From the NCBI GenBank assembly GCA_002785215.1, contig PFMK01000008.1, positions 1,786-9,637 on the forward strand: DNA of 7,852 nucleotides, read 5' to 3'. A program made the translations under genes and the position numbers. The first letter of the stretch is position 1. Every line of letters starts with the position of its first letter. This stretch comes from Candidatus Gottesmanbacteria bacterium CG_4_10_14_0_8_um_filter_37_24. Its GTDB lineage: Bacteria > Patescibacteriota > Microgenomatia > 2-02-FULL-39-11. Below are positions 1-6,566 of the stretch, piece after piece. A model generated the notes under the pieces. The model was not told the DNA's origin. It saw only the letters and a program-made list of their open reading frames with translations, and ran no database searches.

Positions 1-338
1 TTTCTACACGCACACTTCTCACCCTTTGCCGGATAGTGCGGACAATAAAATGTGGCTAGTTGCTTTATGTCTAACCCATTATCTCTTAGCATTACTTTGA
101 AAGTTGCGTCGAGCACATTAAGACCTTCTTCCGTCAAGCCTTTTTTTACGAAAGCCCCACCTTTATTACTGATAAATATCAATAAATAACTTAGATTTTG
201 AGCGTTTTTCAATGATTTTGTAACGTTTGGAAGAAAACACAACTCTTCAGGTCTGCTTAAGTATCCGGGATCATAGACAACCACTCCGTCAATATCCAAA
301 AACAATGCTTTATTTAACCTTTTAGGCATTTTTGTCAT
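1..338 (-). CDS. gmhB: D-glycero-D-manno-heptose 1,7-bisphosphate 7-phosphatase (HAD family), 3' end cut by window edge
   Basis: This is a partial gene: 112 codons are visible and the frame is still open at base 1. It should remove the C7 phosphate from heptose 1,7-bisphosphate in the cytosol. HAD motif I is seen as LFLDIDG (residues 12-18, with D15 as likely nucleophile and D17 as acid/base). Motif II is ISN (56-58). A zinc-loop pattern follows, with C99, H101, C109 and C111 in CPHYPAKGEKCACR, which is the GmhB signature rather than a generic HAD feature. The last two bases (AA) fit the Lys expected after CxCR. Two starts are possible. ATG at 338 has AGAGG 12 bases upstream and is preferred. 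ATG at 329 gives a protein three residues shorter but has no ribosome binding site. Either start overlaps the end of gmhA. The loop after motif II (NKGGAFVKKG) differs from the usual NQSGIARG. Family and context make GmhB the best call. A relative acting on another sugar phosphate is the alternative. Confidence 0.85.
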   Translation of the reverse strand, partial: MTKMPKRLNKALFLDIDGVVVYDPGYLSRPEELCFLPNVTKSLKNAQNLSYLLIFISNKGGAFVKKGLTEEGLNVLDATFKVMLRDNGLDIKQLATFYCPHYPAKGEKCACR

Positions 339-915
339 CAAAAAAAATTTCCTCTACTAAGCCGCAAATTGCGTGTGCTATGGCCATGTGACTTTCCTGA
401 ATATGAGCGGTCGAATTTGAAGGCACTACTATTGGAATATCAACCATTTTGACTAACCACCCGCCTCCTTTACCAAGCAAACCAATTGTTTTAATTCCCC
501 TTTTACGAGCCACTTCAACTGCTTTAATTATGTTAGTTGAATTTCCACTTGTTGATATGGCAATAACCAAATCACCCGGTTTGGCTACTCCTTCAAGCTG
601 TCTGGCAAAAACATAATCAAAACCAAAATCATTAGCTATTGCTGTAATAACAGCTCCATTGTCAGAAAGCGCATGCGCCGGCAGAGACCAGCGATTAATA
701 TTCTTAAAAGCTGACGTCAACTCTTCCGCAAAGTGCTGAGCATCGCAGGAAGAACCACCGTTTCCAAATAGATAAACTGTTCCCCCGTGCCTCCAATATG
801 TCTCAATCATCGCTTCCGCAGCCATAACAATTTCTTTTAAATTTTTTTCCACTACTTGCTTCTTCACTTTTATGCTTTCTTCCAGATGATTTTTAATGAA
901 ATTATTAATTTTCAT
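322..915 (-). CDS. gmhA: Phosphoheptose isomerase (sedoheptulose 7-phosphate isomerase)
   Basis: The 197-residue protein is a single SIS domain of normal GmhA length. It is expected to act as a cytosolic tetramer that isomerises sedoheptulose 7-phosphate to D-glycero-D-manno-heptose 7-phosphate, the first committed step of nucleotide-heptose synthesis. Visible signatures are the phosphate-binding GNGGS (51-55) followed by CDAQHFAEE, the second sugar-phosphate loop STSGNS (121-126), and the C-terminal AHIQESHMAIAHAI (170-183). H61, E65, Q173 and H181 align with the zinc ligands known from E. coli GmhA (H61, E65, Q172, H180), so the enzyme looks intact. The ATG at 915 overlaps the hddA stop codon as ATGA, indicating translational coupling. 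Only a weak AAGG lies 15 bases upstream. A run of eight T in the coding strand lies near the 3' end, beside the start of gmhB. The family is very secure. The alternative DiaA-like role is unlikely given the neighbours. Confidence 0.95.
   Translation of the reverse strand: MKINNFIKNHLEESIKVKKQVVEKNLKEIVMAAEAMIETYWRHGGTVYLFGNGGSSCDAQHFAEELTSAFKNINRWSLPAHALSDNGAVITAIANDFGFDYVFARQLEGVAKPGDLVIAISTSGNSTNIIKAVEVARKRGIKTIGLLGKGGGWLVKMVDIPIVVPSNSTAHIQESHMAIAHAICGLVEEIFFDDKNA
348..355 (-). promoter_or_regulatory. Probable ribosome binding site for gmhB
   Basis: AGAGGAAA lies inside the end of gmhA, with 12 bases between AGAGG and the ATG at 338. The spacing is slightly long. It is the clearest Shine-Dalgarno-like match before any start in the window. 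It favours the start at 338 over the in-frame ATG at 329, where the spacing would be 21. This is inferred from sequence only. Confidence 0.45.
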
Positions 916-1934
916 AGAATGATTTTAACACCTTCAGCTTCAAATTGAAAAGGAATTGCTTTTACTTTAGTCATTTTCAAAACCATATCGCAAACTGCTT
1001 TTTGCTTATTTATCGGACAATAAAGTAACAAACACCCACCTCCACCTGCTCCAAGAATTTTTCCTCCCACAGCTCCACATTGGAGAGACTGATTATAAAT
1101 CTTATCTATCTTGTCAGTGGAGATTCCAGTGCTGGTCTTTTTTTTAAGTAACCAGCTTTTATGCAGGTATTTTGCAAACTCATCTAAATTTCCTGATACT
1201 AATAGACACTGCATAATTTTACATATTTTTCTTAACCTACCTAAAGCTTCAACAGTTGAATCGGACCGGATAATAAACCTGTTTAATCTATTCTGCTGAT
1301 TTTCTCCAGATCTGTCCCCCTCTAAATAAAAAAGAAGTAAATTCTCTTCAAGGCGCTTTACTATATCCTGCTTTAACTCCACAGATTTTACACACACTTG
1401 GCCGTTTTTAATAAAATTAATATAATTAAAACCACCAAAGCTGATAGCATATTGATCCTGTATACCGCCTGCAATTTTCAAGATTGACCTTTCAATATGA
1501 ACCGCGTCCTTTGCCAGTGCTGGTTTATTAAGCCTGATTTTTTTATACTTGTATAATGCCGCCAGGATGGCTAAGGCAGTTGCCGAAGAAGTTCCCAAAC
1601 CTGAAGCGGGAGGAATATTGCTAGTTATGATAATTTCAATTTGTTTTGTCACTTTTACCAGATTACAAGCGGCTTTAATAATGTCAAAATGATCCTGCTG
1701 GTAAAAGGACAAAGCATCCGTGTGTAAAAACTTCTTCTGGTTATAACTCACAAGCGACACTTTTATACCCTCTTTCATATGCGGTATCGCCTTTAAAGTT
1801 ACAGTCACCCACTGATTAATCGTGGATACAAATACCTCACCACCGTGGTGTTTTATGTAAGAAGGAAGATCAGAACCACCGCCGGCGAAACTGATACGAA
1901 GTGGAGCTTTGGCTACAATATTAATCTTCTCCAT
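912..1934 (-). CDS. hddA: D-glycero-alpha-D-manno-heptose 7-phosphate 1-kinase (GHMP kinase family)
   Basis: This 340-residue cytosolic GHMP-fold kinase is predicted to phosphorylate heptose 7-phosphate at C1 with ATP. All three family motifs are visible. The N-terminal one is APLRISFAGGGSDLPSY (10-26). The ATP-binding loop is PPASGLGTSSATA (108-120). The glycine-rich C-terminal motif is GAVGGKILGAGGGG (287-300). GGIQDQYA (156-163) carries the likely catalytic Asp (D160). The length and the FAGGGSDLP opening match the HddA / fucokinase-like branch of GHMP kinases. Fucokinase or other sugar-1-kinases are the alternative, but gmhA next door and a nucleotidyltransferase upstream favour HddA. The ATG at 1934 lies 20 bases after the hddC stop, the largest gap in the window, and its upstream sequence is pyrimidine-rich with no Shine-Dalgarno match. 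The 3' end overlaps gmhA by 4 bases. By family knowledge the product is the alpha-anomer, unlike the beta-anomer made by HldE. Confidence 0.9.
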   Translation of the reverse strand: MEKINIVAKAPLRISFAGGGSDLPSYIKHHGGEVFVSTINQWVTVTLKAIPHMKEGIKVSLVSYNQKKFLHTDALSFYQQDHFDIIKAACNLVKVTKQIEIIITSNIPPASGLGTSSATALAILAALYKYKKIRLNKPALAKDAVHIERSILKIAGGIQDQYAISFGGFNYINFIKNGQVCVKSVELKQDIVKRLEENLLLFYLEGDRSGENQQNRLNRFIIRSDSTVEALGRLRKICKIMQCLLVSGNLDEFAKYLHKSWLLKKKTSTGISTDKIDKIYNQSLQCGAVGGKILGAGGGGCLLLYCPINKQKAVCDMVLKMTKVKAIPFQFEAEGVKIIL

Positions 1935-1954
1935 AGGAAAAACGAAAACAGTAC

Positions 1955-2659
1955 TTAAGAGATCTTGAGTATTTTCTGAGCCTTTAGGTATCTTTCAGGT
2001 GTTCCTATATCAAGATAGTCTTTTTTTGACAAGTAGCAATAAATTGGTATTTTTTCTCTAAGAAGCAATGGAAATACCTCCTTTTCTAGGGATATTTTCT
2101 CATCTTTTTTTATCCAGTTTAAAATATTTTTATCAATAAGATAAACCCCGGTATTGGTATAACTTTTATCTTCGCTTCTATTCTCCGATATCTCACTGAA
2201 AGATACTGCTCTCATATTTTTATCAACTTTCACCACACCTCTCTCCTGGAGATGATGAAATCTGGTCAAAGTAATAACCAATCGTGCCTGATGAGTTCTA
2301 AAAAATTCAAATAACTCTTTGAAATTAATATTTAAATAAGTATCTCCATTGATCGTACAAAACGTACTTTCCAACAAAGGTTGTGCATTTTTTATCGCTC
2401 CGGCAGTACCCAAAGGCATATCTTCAATCGAATACCGAATCTTTATTCCTAACTTATTTCCATCCTGAAAATAATCAATTATGTATTTAGAAAGATAACC
2501 AAGTGCTAAAACAATGTCATCAAATCCCTGTTTTTTCAAATTTCTAATTAAAATTTCCAGAAAAGGCCTACCAGATACAGGCGCCATCACTTTTGGTCTG
2601 TCATTTACTAAAGGCATCAATCTGGATCCAAATCCACCGGCTAGTATCAGAGCTTGCAT
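1955..2659 (-). CDS. hddC: Sugar-1-phosphate nucleotidyltransferase, probable D-glycero-alpha-D-manno-heptose 1-phosphate guanylyltransferase
   Basis: The 234-residue protein is one Rossmann-like nucleotidyltransferase domain and has no C-terminal left-handed beta-helix. It should transfer GMP from GTP to heptose 1-phosphate, giving GDP-heptose. The nucleotide-binding motif AGGFGSRLMP (7-16) is followed by RPKVMAPV (21-28), whose Lys is the usual phosphate contact. Next come the base/sugar loop EDMPLGTAGA (79-88), the metal-binding NGD (104-106), NTGVYL (169-174) and DIGTPERY (217-224). The start is fixed because the fold begins immediately with MQALILAGG. The gene starts 7 bases after the GT-C stop codon and has no Shine-Dalgarno match. 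The short length is typical of HddC and of mannose-1-phosphate guanylyltransferase-like proteins. Nucleotide and sugar specificity cannot be read from sequence, so HddC rests on the company of hddA, gmhA and gmhB. A mannose- or glucose-1-phosphate enzyme is the main alternative. Confidence 0.85.
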   Translation of the reverse strand: MQALILAGGFGSRLMPLVNDRPKVMAPVSGRPFLEILIRNLKKQGFDDIVLALGYLSKYIIDYFQDGNKLGIKIRYSIEDMPLGTAGAIKNAQPLLESTFCTINGDTYLNINFKELFEFFRTHQARLVITLTRFHHLQERGVVKVDKNMRAVSFSEISENRSEDKSYTNTGVYLIDKNILNWIKKDEKISLEKEVFPLLLREKIPIYCYLSKKDYLDIGTPERYLKAQKILKIS

Positions 2660-2666
2660 AATATGG

Positions 2667-4211
2667 TTATTTATTGTGATATATCACAGCTTGAAATGCA
2701 ATATCACCATTAGGATAAACAAACTCCCGTACTACTTGGAAGCCTTTTCCCCATTGTTTAATAATTCCTGGATTAGCTACAAATAGCTGTTTTTTATGGG
2801 CATCAAGCTGTTTTATATCCCCAAGGGCACATTTCTTACATCCCAGTTTTCCGTCAATGGTATAAAAGGGTAAAAAGATTTGCGGAGCATTTGCCTCGCC
2901 TGTGTAATACATTTCATCGTACTTATCCTCTACACTCATAAAGTAATTAATGATATCTTTAGGTCCATATTGCCATCCCCAGTAATCAGAAGAATATTTA
3001 GGATAATCTACATAATAAAGGTAAAGGTAATAATTAAGCGAAAAAACAAAAAAAATCAGACACGTACTCATCAGAATCGTGTAACTGAGACGATTGTTAA
3101 TGAATAAGGAAAAAATTTCAGAAAATCCTAAGGCGGAAAGTAAAGTGATGGGAATTATTCCCAGTTCAGAACGGGTAACGTTTGGACCTTGGAAAGATAA
3201 AACACTTCCCAAAGGATAAAGTAATAATAGTAGCAGTATTAATAACCAACCTTTCCTTTTATGAAAAGCTACAATAATTCCGATTATCAGCAGAAAAAGT
3301 TGATAATAATAGAATTCCCCCATTCCTCTGACTATGTTTCTGGTGATAAACCGGCCGGGAATACCGTTCTCTCCTGTTTTGAAAAGAAAACTGCTCCTGA
3401 AATGATCTATATATAAATCCTTAATTTTAAAGATTTTTTTATAAATCGTAACATTTGTCTTATCATCGAAGGATTGATGCCATCTGCTTAAAAGCAGTTC
3501 ACTTTTTATTCCACTAATTATGGGCCTGCATATTATGTAAAACACACATAAACCAATAATAACCAAAAGAATTTTTTTTGACCCTTTTTTCTTAACAAGC
3601 CATAAGAGTAATGCGCCTAATAAAAAAGGCGGTACGGCTACCCATGAAGGCTGATAAGTGTATAACGTTATCCCGAAAGTGAGGAAGCTTAAAATAAGTA
3701 ATTTTGGTTTTTCGAACGCTAGAATATAGAGAAGTAAACCTAAGGTAATGAAAAATAAGTAAGGAGAATATTCTGCTCCCCAACGATTCACTTGCAAAGC
3801 CCAAGGATTTATCGCAAAAAGCATAGCAGCCGTAAATCCCACGAATTTATTGGATAACTTCTTCCCTACAAAATACAACAGAATGGTAGTCCCTACCCCA
3901 TATAAAGCCGGAGCCAGACGTACGGCAAACTCAGACAGACCAAAAAGAGCTACAGTCACCAAGTTGCTGTAAATTGGTACAGGAGTACGGTAATCACCGA
4001 ATGACCGGAAAAATACCGGCCAGGATAAACCATATTCATCTCTCCCCGTAGTGAGAAGTTTATATGCGTTGTAACCTATGGCTGCTTCATCACAAAAGAA
4101 ACCTGAGGGGACCTTTGTTAACTGGTAAGTTCTTAGAACGAGAGAGAAAAGGATAATTAACCCTAAGAAAAAAAACTCCTGCCTTTTGTTTGATTTTTGT
4201 CTTATTACCAT
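2667..4211 (-). CDS. GT-C fold membrane glycosyltransferase, GT39/ArnT/PMT-like
   Basis: This 514-residue integral membrane protein has about eleven or twelve predicted spans, starting at about residues 13-27 and continuing to about 378-398. The first extracytoplasmic loop carries FFCDEAAIGYNAY (38-50). Its D41-E42 pair matches the acidic catalytic motif of GT39/GT83 enzymes, which use polyprenyl-phosphate sugars on the outer face of the membrane. FGDYRTPVPIY (71-81) and RLAPALYG (98-105) are further family-like segments. A soluble outward-facing tail follows from about 400 to 514, with WGWQYGPKDIINYF (411-424) and a CxxC pair (C458, C461). The ATG at 4211 lies 6 bases after the yfhO-like stop, with only AGAAAA upstream. 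The likely role is transfer of a lipid-linked sugar onto a protein or surface glycan. Donor and acceptor are unknown, and no polyprenyl-phosphate sugar synthase is in view. The loop sequence resembles proteins I associate with Microgenomates genomes. Confidence 0.85.
   Translation of the reverse strand: MVIRQKSNKRQEFFFLGLIILFSLVLRTYQLTKVPSGFFCDEAAIGYNAYKLLTTGRDEYGLSWPVFFRSFGDYRTPVPIYSNLVTVALFGLSEFAVRLAPALYGVGTTILLYFVGKKLSNKFVGFTAAMLFAINPWALQVNRWGAEYSPYLFFITLGLLLYILAFEKPKLLILSFLTFGITLYTYQPSWVAVPPFLLGALLLWLVKKKGSKKILLVIIGLCVFYIICRPIISGIKSELLLSRWHQSFDDKTNVTIYKKIFKIKDLYIDHFRSSFLFKTGENGIPGRFITRNIVRGMGEFYYYQLFLLIIGIIVAFHKRKGWLLILLLLLLYPLGSVLSFQGPNVTRSELGIIPITLLSALGFSEIFSLFINNRLSYTILMSTCLIFFVFSLNYYLYLYYVDYPKYSSDYWGWQYGPKDIINYFMSVEDKYDEMYYTGEANAPQIFLPFYTIDGKLGCKKCALGDIKQLDAHKKQLFVANPGIIKQWGKGFQVVREFVYPNGDIAFQAVIYHNK
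2675..2688. repeat. 14-bp perfect palindrome at the GT-C / hddC junction
   Basis: TGTGATATATCACA is identical on both strands. It lies in the last codons of the GT-C gene, ending 15 bases upstream of the hddC ATG. The half-sites TGTGA and TCACA resemble the CRP/FNR type, but the spacer is 4 bases rather than the 6 of the classical CRP site. One palindrome of this length is close to chance expectation in about 8 kb of AT-rich DNA, so a regulatory role is unproven. Confidence 0.3.
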
Positions 4212-4217
4212 GCTTTT

Positions 4218-6566
4218 CTATTTAATAATATGCTTCTGCAACGATCTGCGGTAATTTGGAATAACCAACACAATAAAAGTCACTGTAAGTGAAAGAATAC
4301 TTATTATCCCACCGATTATTGTTGAGTACGGTATAAACTGGAAACTGACTGAGTGTTTGCCGGCTGGAACCGGCAAAGCATAGAAAGAAACATTAGCAGG
4401 TATAAGATCATGTCTTTCTCCGTCTAAATACGCCGTCCAACCGGGATATTGAAATTCGCTCAGGAAAAGAAATCCATTTCCCTTAGAATCGACCGAAATT
4501 TCAATATTATCACTGCTATAATTACGGATATCTATCCTGGAATTAACCGTATTCTGTATTGATTTATCCTCAAATCTCTGGTCTTCTGTTGAAGGAATAC
4601 TCCCCAAGAATACTTTCTCCCGGGGATCATATGACGGTTCCGTCATCAGCCTAATTGTTTCCTGTTCACTAGCGATATATTTCGCATTATTGGAGAAAAA
4701 AACACGCGGCAGGACTTTGTCGTTCCGCCATAAATTTGGAGCCAATCTGGTAAAGTGATCCGGAGAAAAATCATTTTCCGGGCTTACGATATATTTTACA
4801 TTTGCCATGTCCAATAAATTTGGATACCTCTTATTTATGAAAGGTATAAGCCTCTGATATGCCTGTGTGCTTATAGTTGAATACCCTGCTGTTGTCTGAA
4901 TATTCTGGATCAAACCAATATTACTTGGCTCCAAACCATCCACCCGAAATATGTCTTTATCCTTTTTAATAAGTTCAATATTCTGGCTCACCCCATACAT
5001 TTGCTGCGGAGTAGAATATGCCGGTTCAATGGGGTTGAAATCATAACCGACTGGAATAAGATCAATTAGCAAAAGCGCGATAAAAGCATACGCTACCCAT
5101 TTACGTCTCTTTATTAAATAGTAGAGCATAAGAAATAGTGATATAAAGAAAAACTCACTTGATCGTCCCACGCTTTCTAAGGCTGTTGACAGGGCATTTA
5201 TATTTGGCGCTGGTCTTCCTGCCGGCTGCAAACTATATACAAACTCCGGATGACCGGACATCCACATAAGAAAACTGCCTGTTACTATGAGAAAAATAAA
5301 ACTATAAATATACTTCCTGTATTCACCTTTCATTTCAAGAAACACATGAGCTCCTATCCCTGACAGAGTGATAATGAAAAAATGGAAAACCATAGTTATT
5401 CTGTTCACCCAACTTAAAGAACTGCTCATAGGCATGTTCTGATTTGCTACAGCTGAGGGCCAAAAGTACTTACCAAGGGAAAGAAAAAAGGACAAAAAAG
5501 CCCCAAAAATAAATAATCTAAGAATCGGCTTATTCTTCCAAAAGAGAGAAAAAATAAGAAAAATGCTGGACAATACACCTATATATAAATAATTGTCCCA
5601 ATTGCCCCAAGGGTACTCGCTCCCCCAATAACCCTCTCTGTGTCTGCCGAACAATTTCGGGATAAGCATGGTCAAATAATATAGAGGATGAAGCGAATTT
5701 GCGAGGTTTCTTAAAGTAGTCTCAGGATATAACCTTGCAGCATATTTTGTAAATTCCAGCGTAGGTATAATTTGTATGGAAGAGAGTAAAATTCCCCATA
5801 CTGTTATTCCTATTGTTATCATGGCTAATCTCGGTTTATTTGCTGATGTTTGCATATTTATAAAACCAAATGCGAAAAAGAGGAAAAAACCTAGATAATA
5901 ATATACAATCTGAGGATGTCCTGATAATATCAGTAAAGATAATACCACTGCGTCGAGTAAAGCAAATATTCCTCTATTATTCCTGACAAAAAGTATGAAA
6001 AACATAAACAGTAAAGGGTACCAAACTAATGATTGCTGATATTCCGGATGTACCAGTCTTGCCATGAAAGATCCGCTAAACACATAAGCCAGACTGGATA
6101 AACAAGATGCGTGTTTATTAAGCTTTAAACCAAACCTCGTAAAAAGGTAGAAAAAAACACCTCCTAAAATATAATGCATCAATTGTTGGACAAAAAAAGC
6201 AAAATAAGCAAAATCTAAATTATCCTTTGCATTCAAGATAATATGGAAAATCCATTGTATCGGATAAAACACTCCGGCACCTCGAGCTGCATATGGTGTA
6301 GATCCCATAAGGTAAAATTCGTTTCTGCTTGGAATATTTAATGCATGTAATTTCTGATTTGTATATACCCACCAAGGATAATACTGTGTGCTTATATCAG
6401 ATGCAAAATAATAAAAGGGTTTTTCTAAAATGTGACTGAAAGAAAAAAACAGGACGATAATTATCAATACAATAAGAATAACTATCTCGTAAAATAAGCT
6501 TGATTTCAATAAAGATTTAGCGCCAGAAGCGTATTTGGATATAAATATTTGAAACACCTTACTCAT
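4218..6566 (-). CDS. YfhO-family large multi-span membrane protein, putative GT-C type glycosyltransferase
   Basis: The 782-residue protein begins with a short cytoplasmic stretch and a first membrane segment at about 26-43. The outward loop has SDISTQYYPW (56-65), followed by MGSTPYAARGAGVFYPIQWI (87-106), the usual opening of YfhO-family proteins. Roughly a dozen further spans run to about residue 500, with SGHPQ at 215-219. A large extracytoplasmic domain (about 505-745) contains LLDMANVKYIV (584-594), YPGW (707-710) and LPVPAGKHSV (731-740), the hallmark C-terminal beta-sandwich segment. A last span at about 749-769 leads to a basic tail. YfhO of Bacillus and its relatives are linked to sugar decoration of lipoteichoic acid and other surface polymers. 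The exact substrate here is unknown. The start overlaps the GT4 stop by 8 bases (ATGAGTAA), which suggests coupled translation. It has no Shine-Dalgarno match. Family assignment is firm and enzymatic role is inferred. Confidence 0.88.
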   Translation of the reverse strand: MSKVFQIFISKYASGAKSLLKSSLFYEIVILIVLIIIVLFFSFSHILEKPFYYFASDISTQYYPWWVYTNQKLHALNIPSRNEFYLMGSTPYAARGAGVFYPIQWIFHIILNAKDNLDFAYFAFFVQQLMHYILGGVFFYLFTRFGLKLNKHASCLSSLAYVFSGSFMARLVHPEYQQSLVWYPLLFMFFILFVRNNRGIFALLDAVVLSLLILSGHPQIVYYYLGFFLFFAFGFINMQTSANKPRLAMITIGITVWGILLSSIQIIPTLEFTKYAARLYPETTLRNLANSLHPLYYLTMLIPKLFGRHREGYWGSEYPWGNWDNYLYIGVLSSIFLIFSLFWKNKPILRLFIFGAFLSFFLSLGKYFWPSAVANQNMPMSSSLSWVNRITMVFHFFIITLSGIGAHVFLEMKGEYRKYIYSFIFLIVTGSFLMWMSGHPEFVYSLQPAGRPAPNINALSTALESVGRSSEFFFISLFLMLYYLIKRRKWVAYAFIALLLIDLIPVGYDFNPIEPAYSTPQQMYGVSQNIELIKKDKDIFRVDGLEPSNIGLIQNIQTTAGYSTISTQAYQRLIPFINKRYPNLLDMANVKYIVSPENDFSPDHFTRLAPNLWRNDKVLPRVFFSNNAKYIASEQETIRLMTEPSYDPREKVFLGSIPSTEDQRFEDKSIQNTVNSRIDIRNYSSDNIEISVDSKGNGFLFLSEFQYPGWTAYLDGERHDLIPANVSFYALPVPAGKHSVSFQFIPYSTIIGGIISILSLTVTFIVLVIPNYRRSLQKHIIK

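Noticed and set aside
1111..1299. Open reading frame of 62 codons on the plus strand.
   Set aside because: It lies wholly inside hddA on the opposite strand, has no recognisable domain and no ribosome binding signal; it is a shadow frame.
2514..3107. Two plus-strand open frames (2514-2786 and 2880-3107).
   Set aside because: They are antisense to well-supported hddC and GT-C genes, show no family motif, and their composition is that of reverse-complemented membrane protein codons.
3592..3804. A second minus-strand frame of 70 codons inside the GT-C gene.
   Set aside because: It is an out-of-frame reading of a membrane protein gene whose own frame is intact and conserved-looking.
4356..4377. 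Strong hairpin: 8-bp arms TTTGCCGG / CCGGCAAA with a 6-base loop, inside the yfhO-like gene.
   Set aside because: It encodes the conserved LPVPAGK segment of the family, has no U-run after it on the coding strand and lies about 140 bases before the gene end, so coding constraint explains it better than a terminator.
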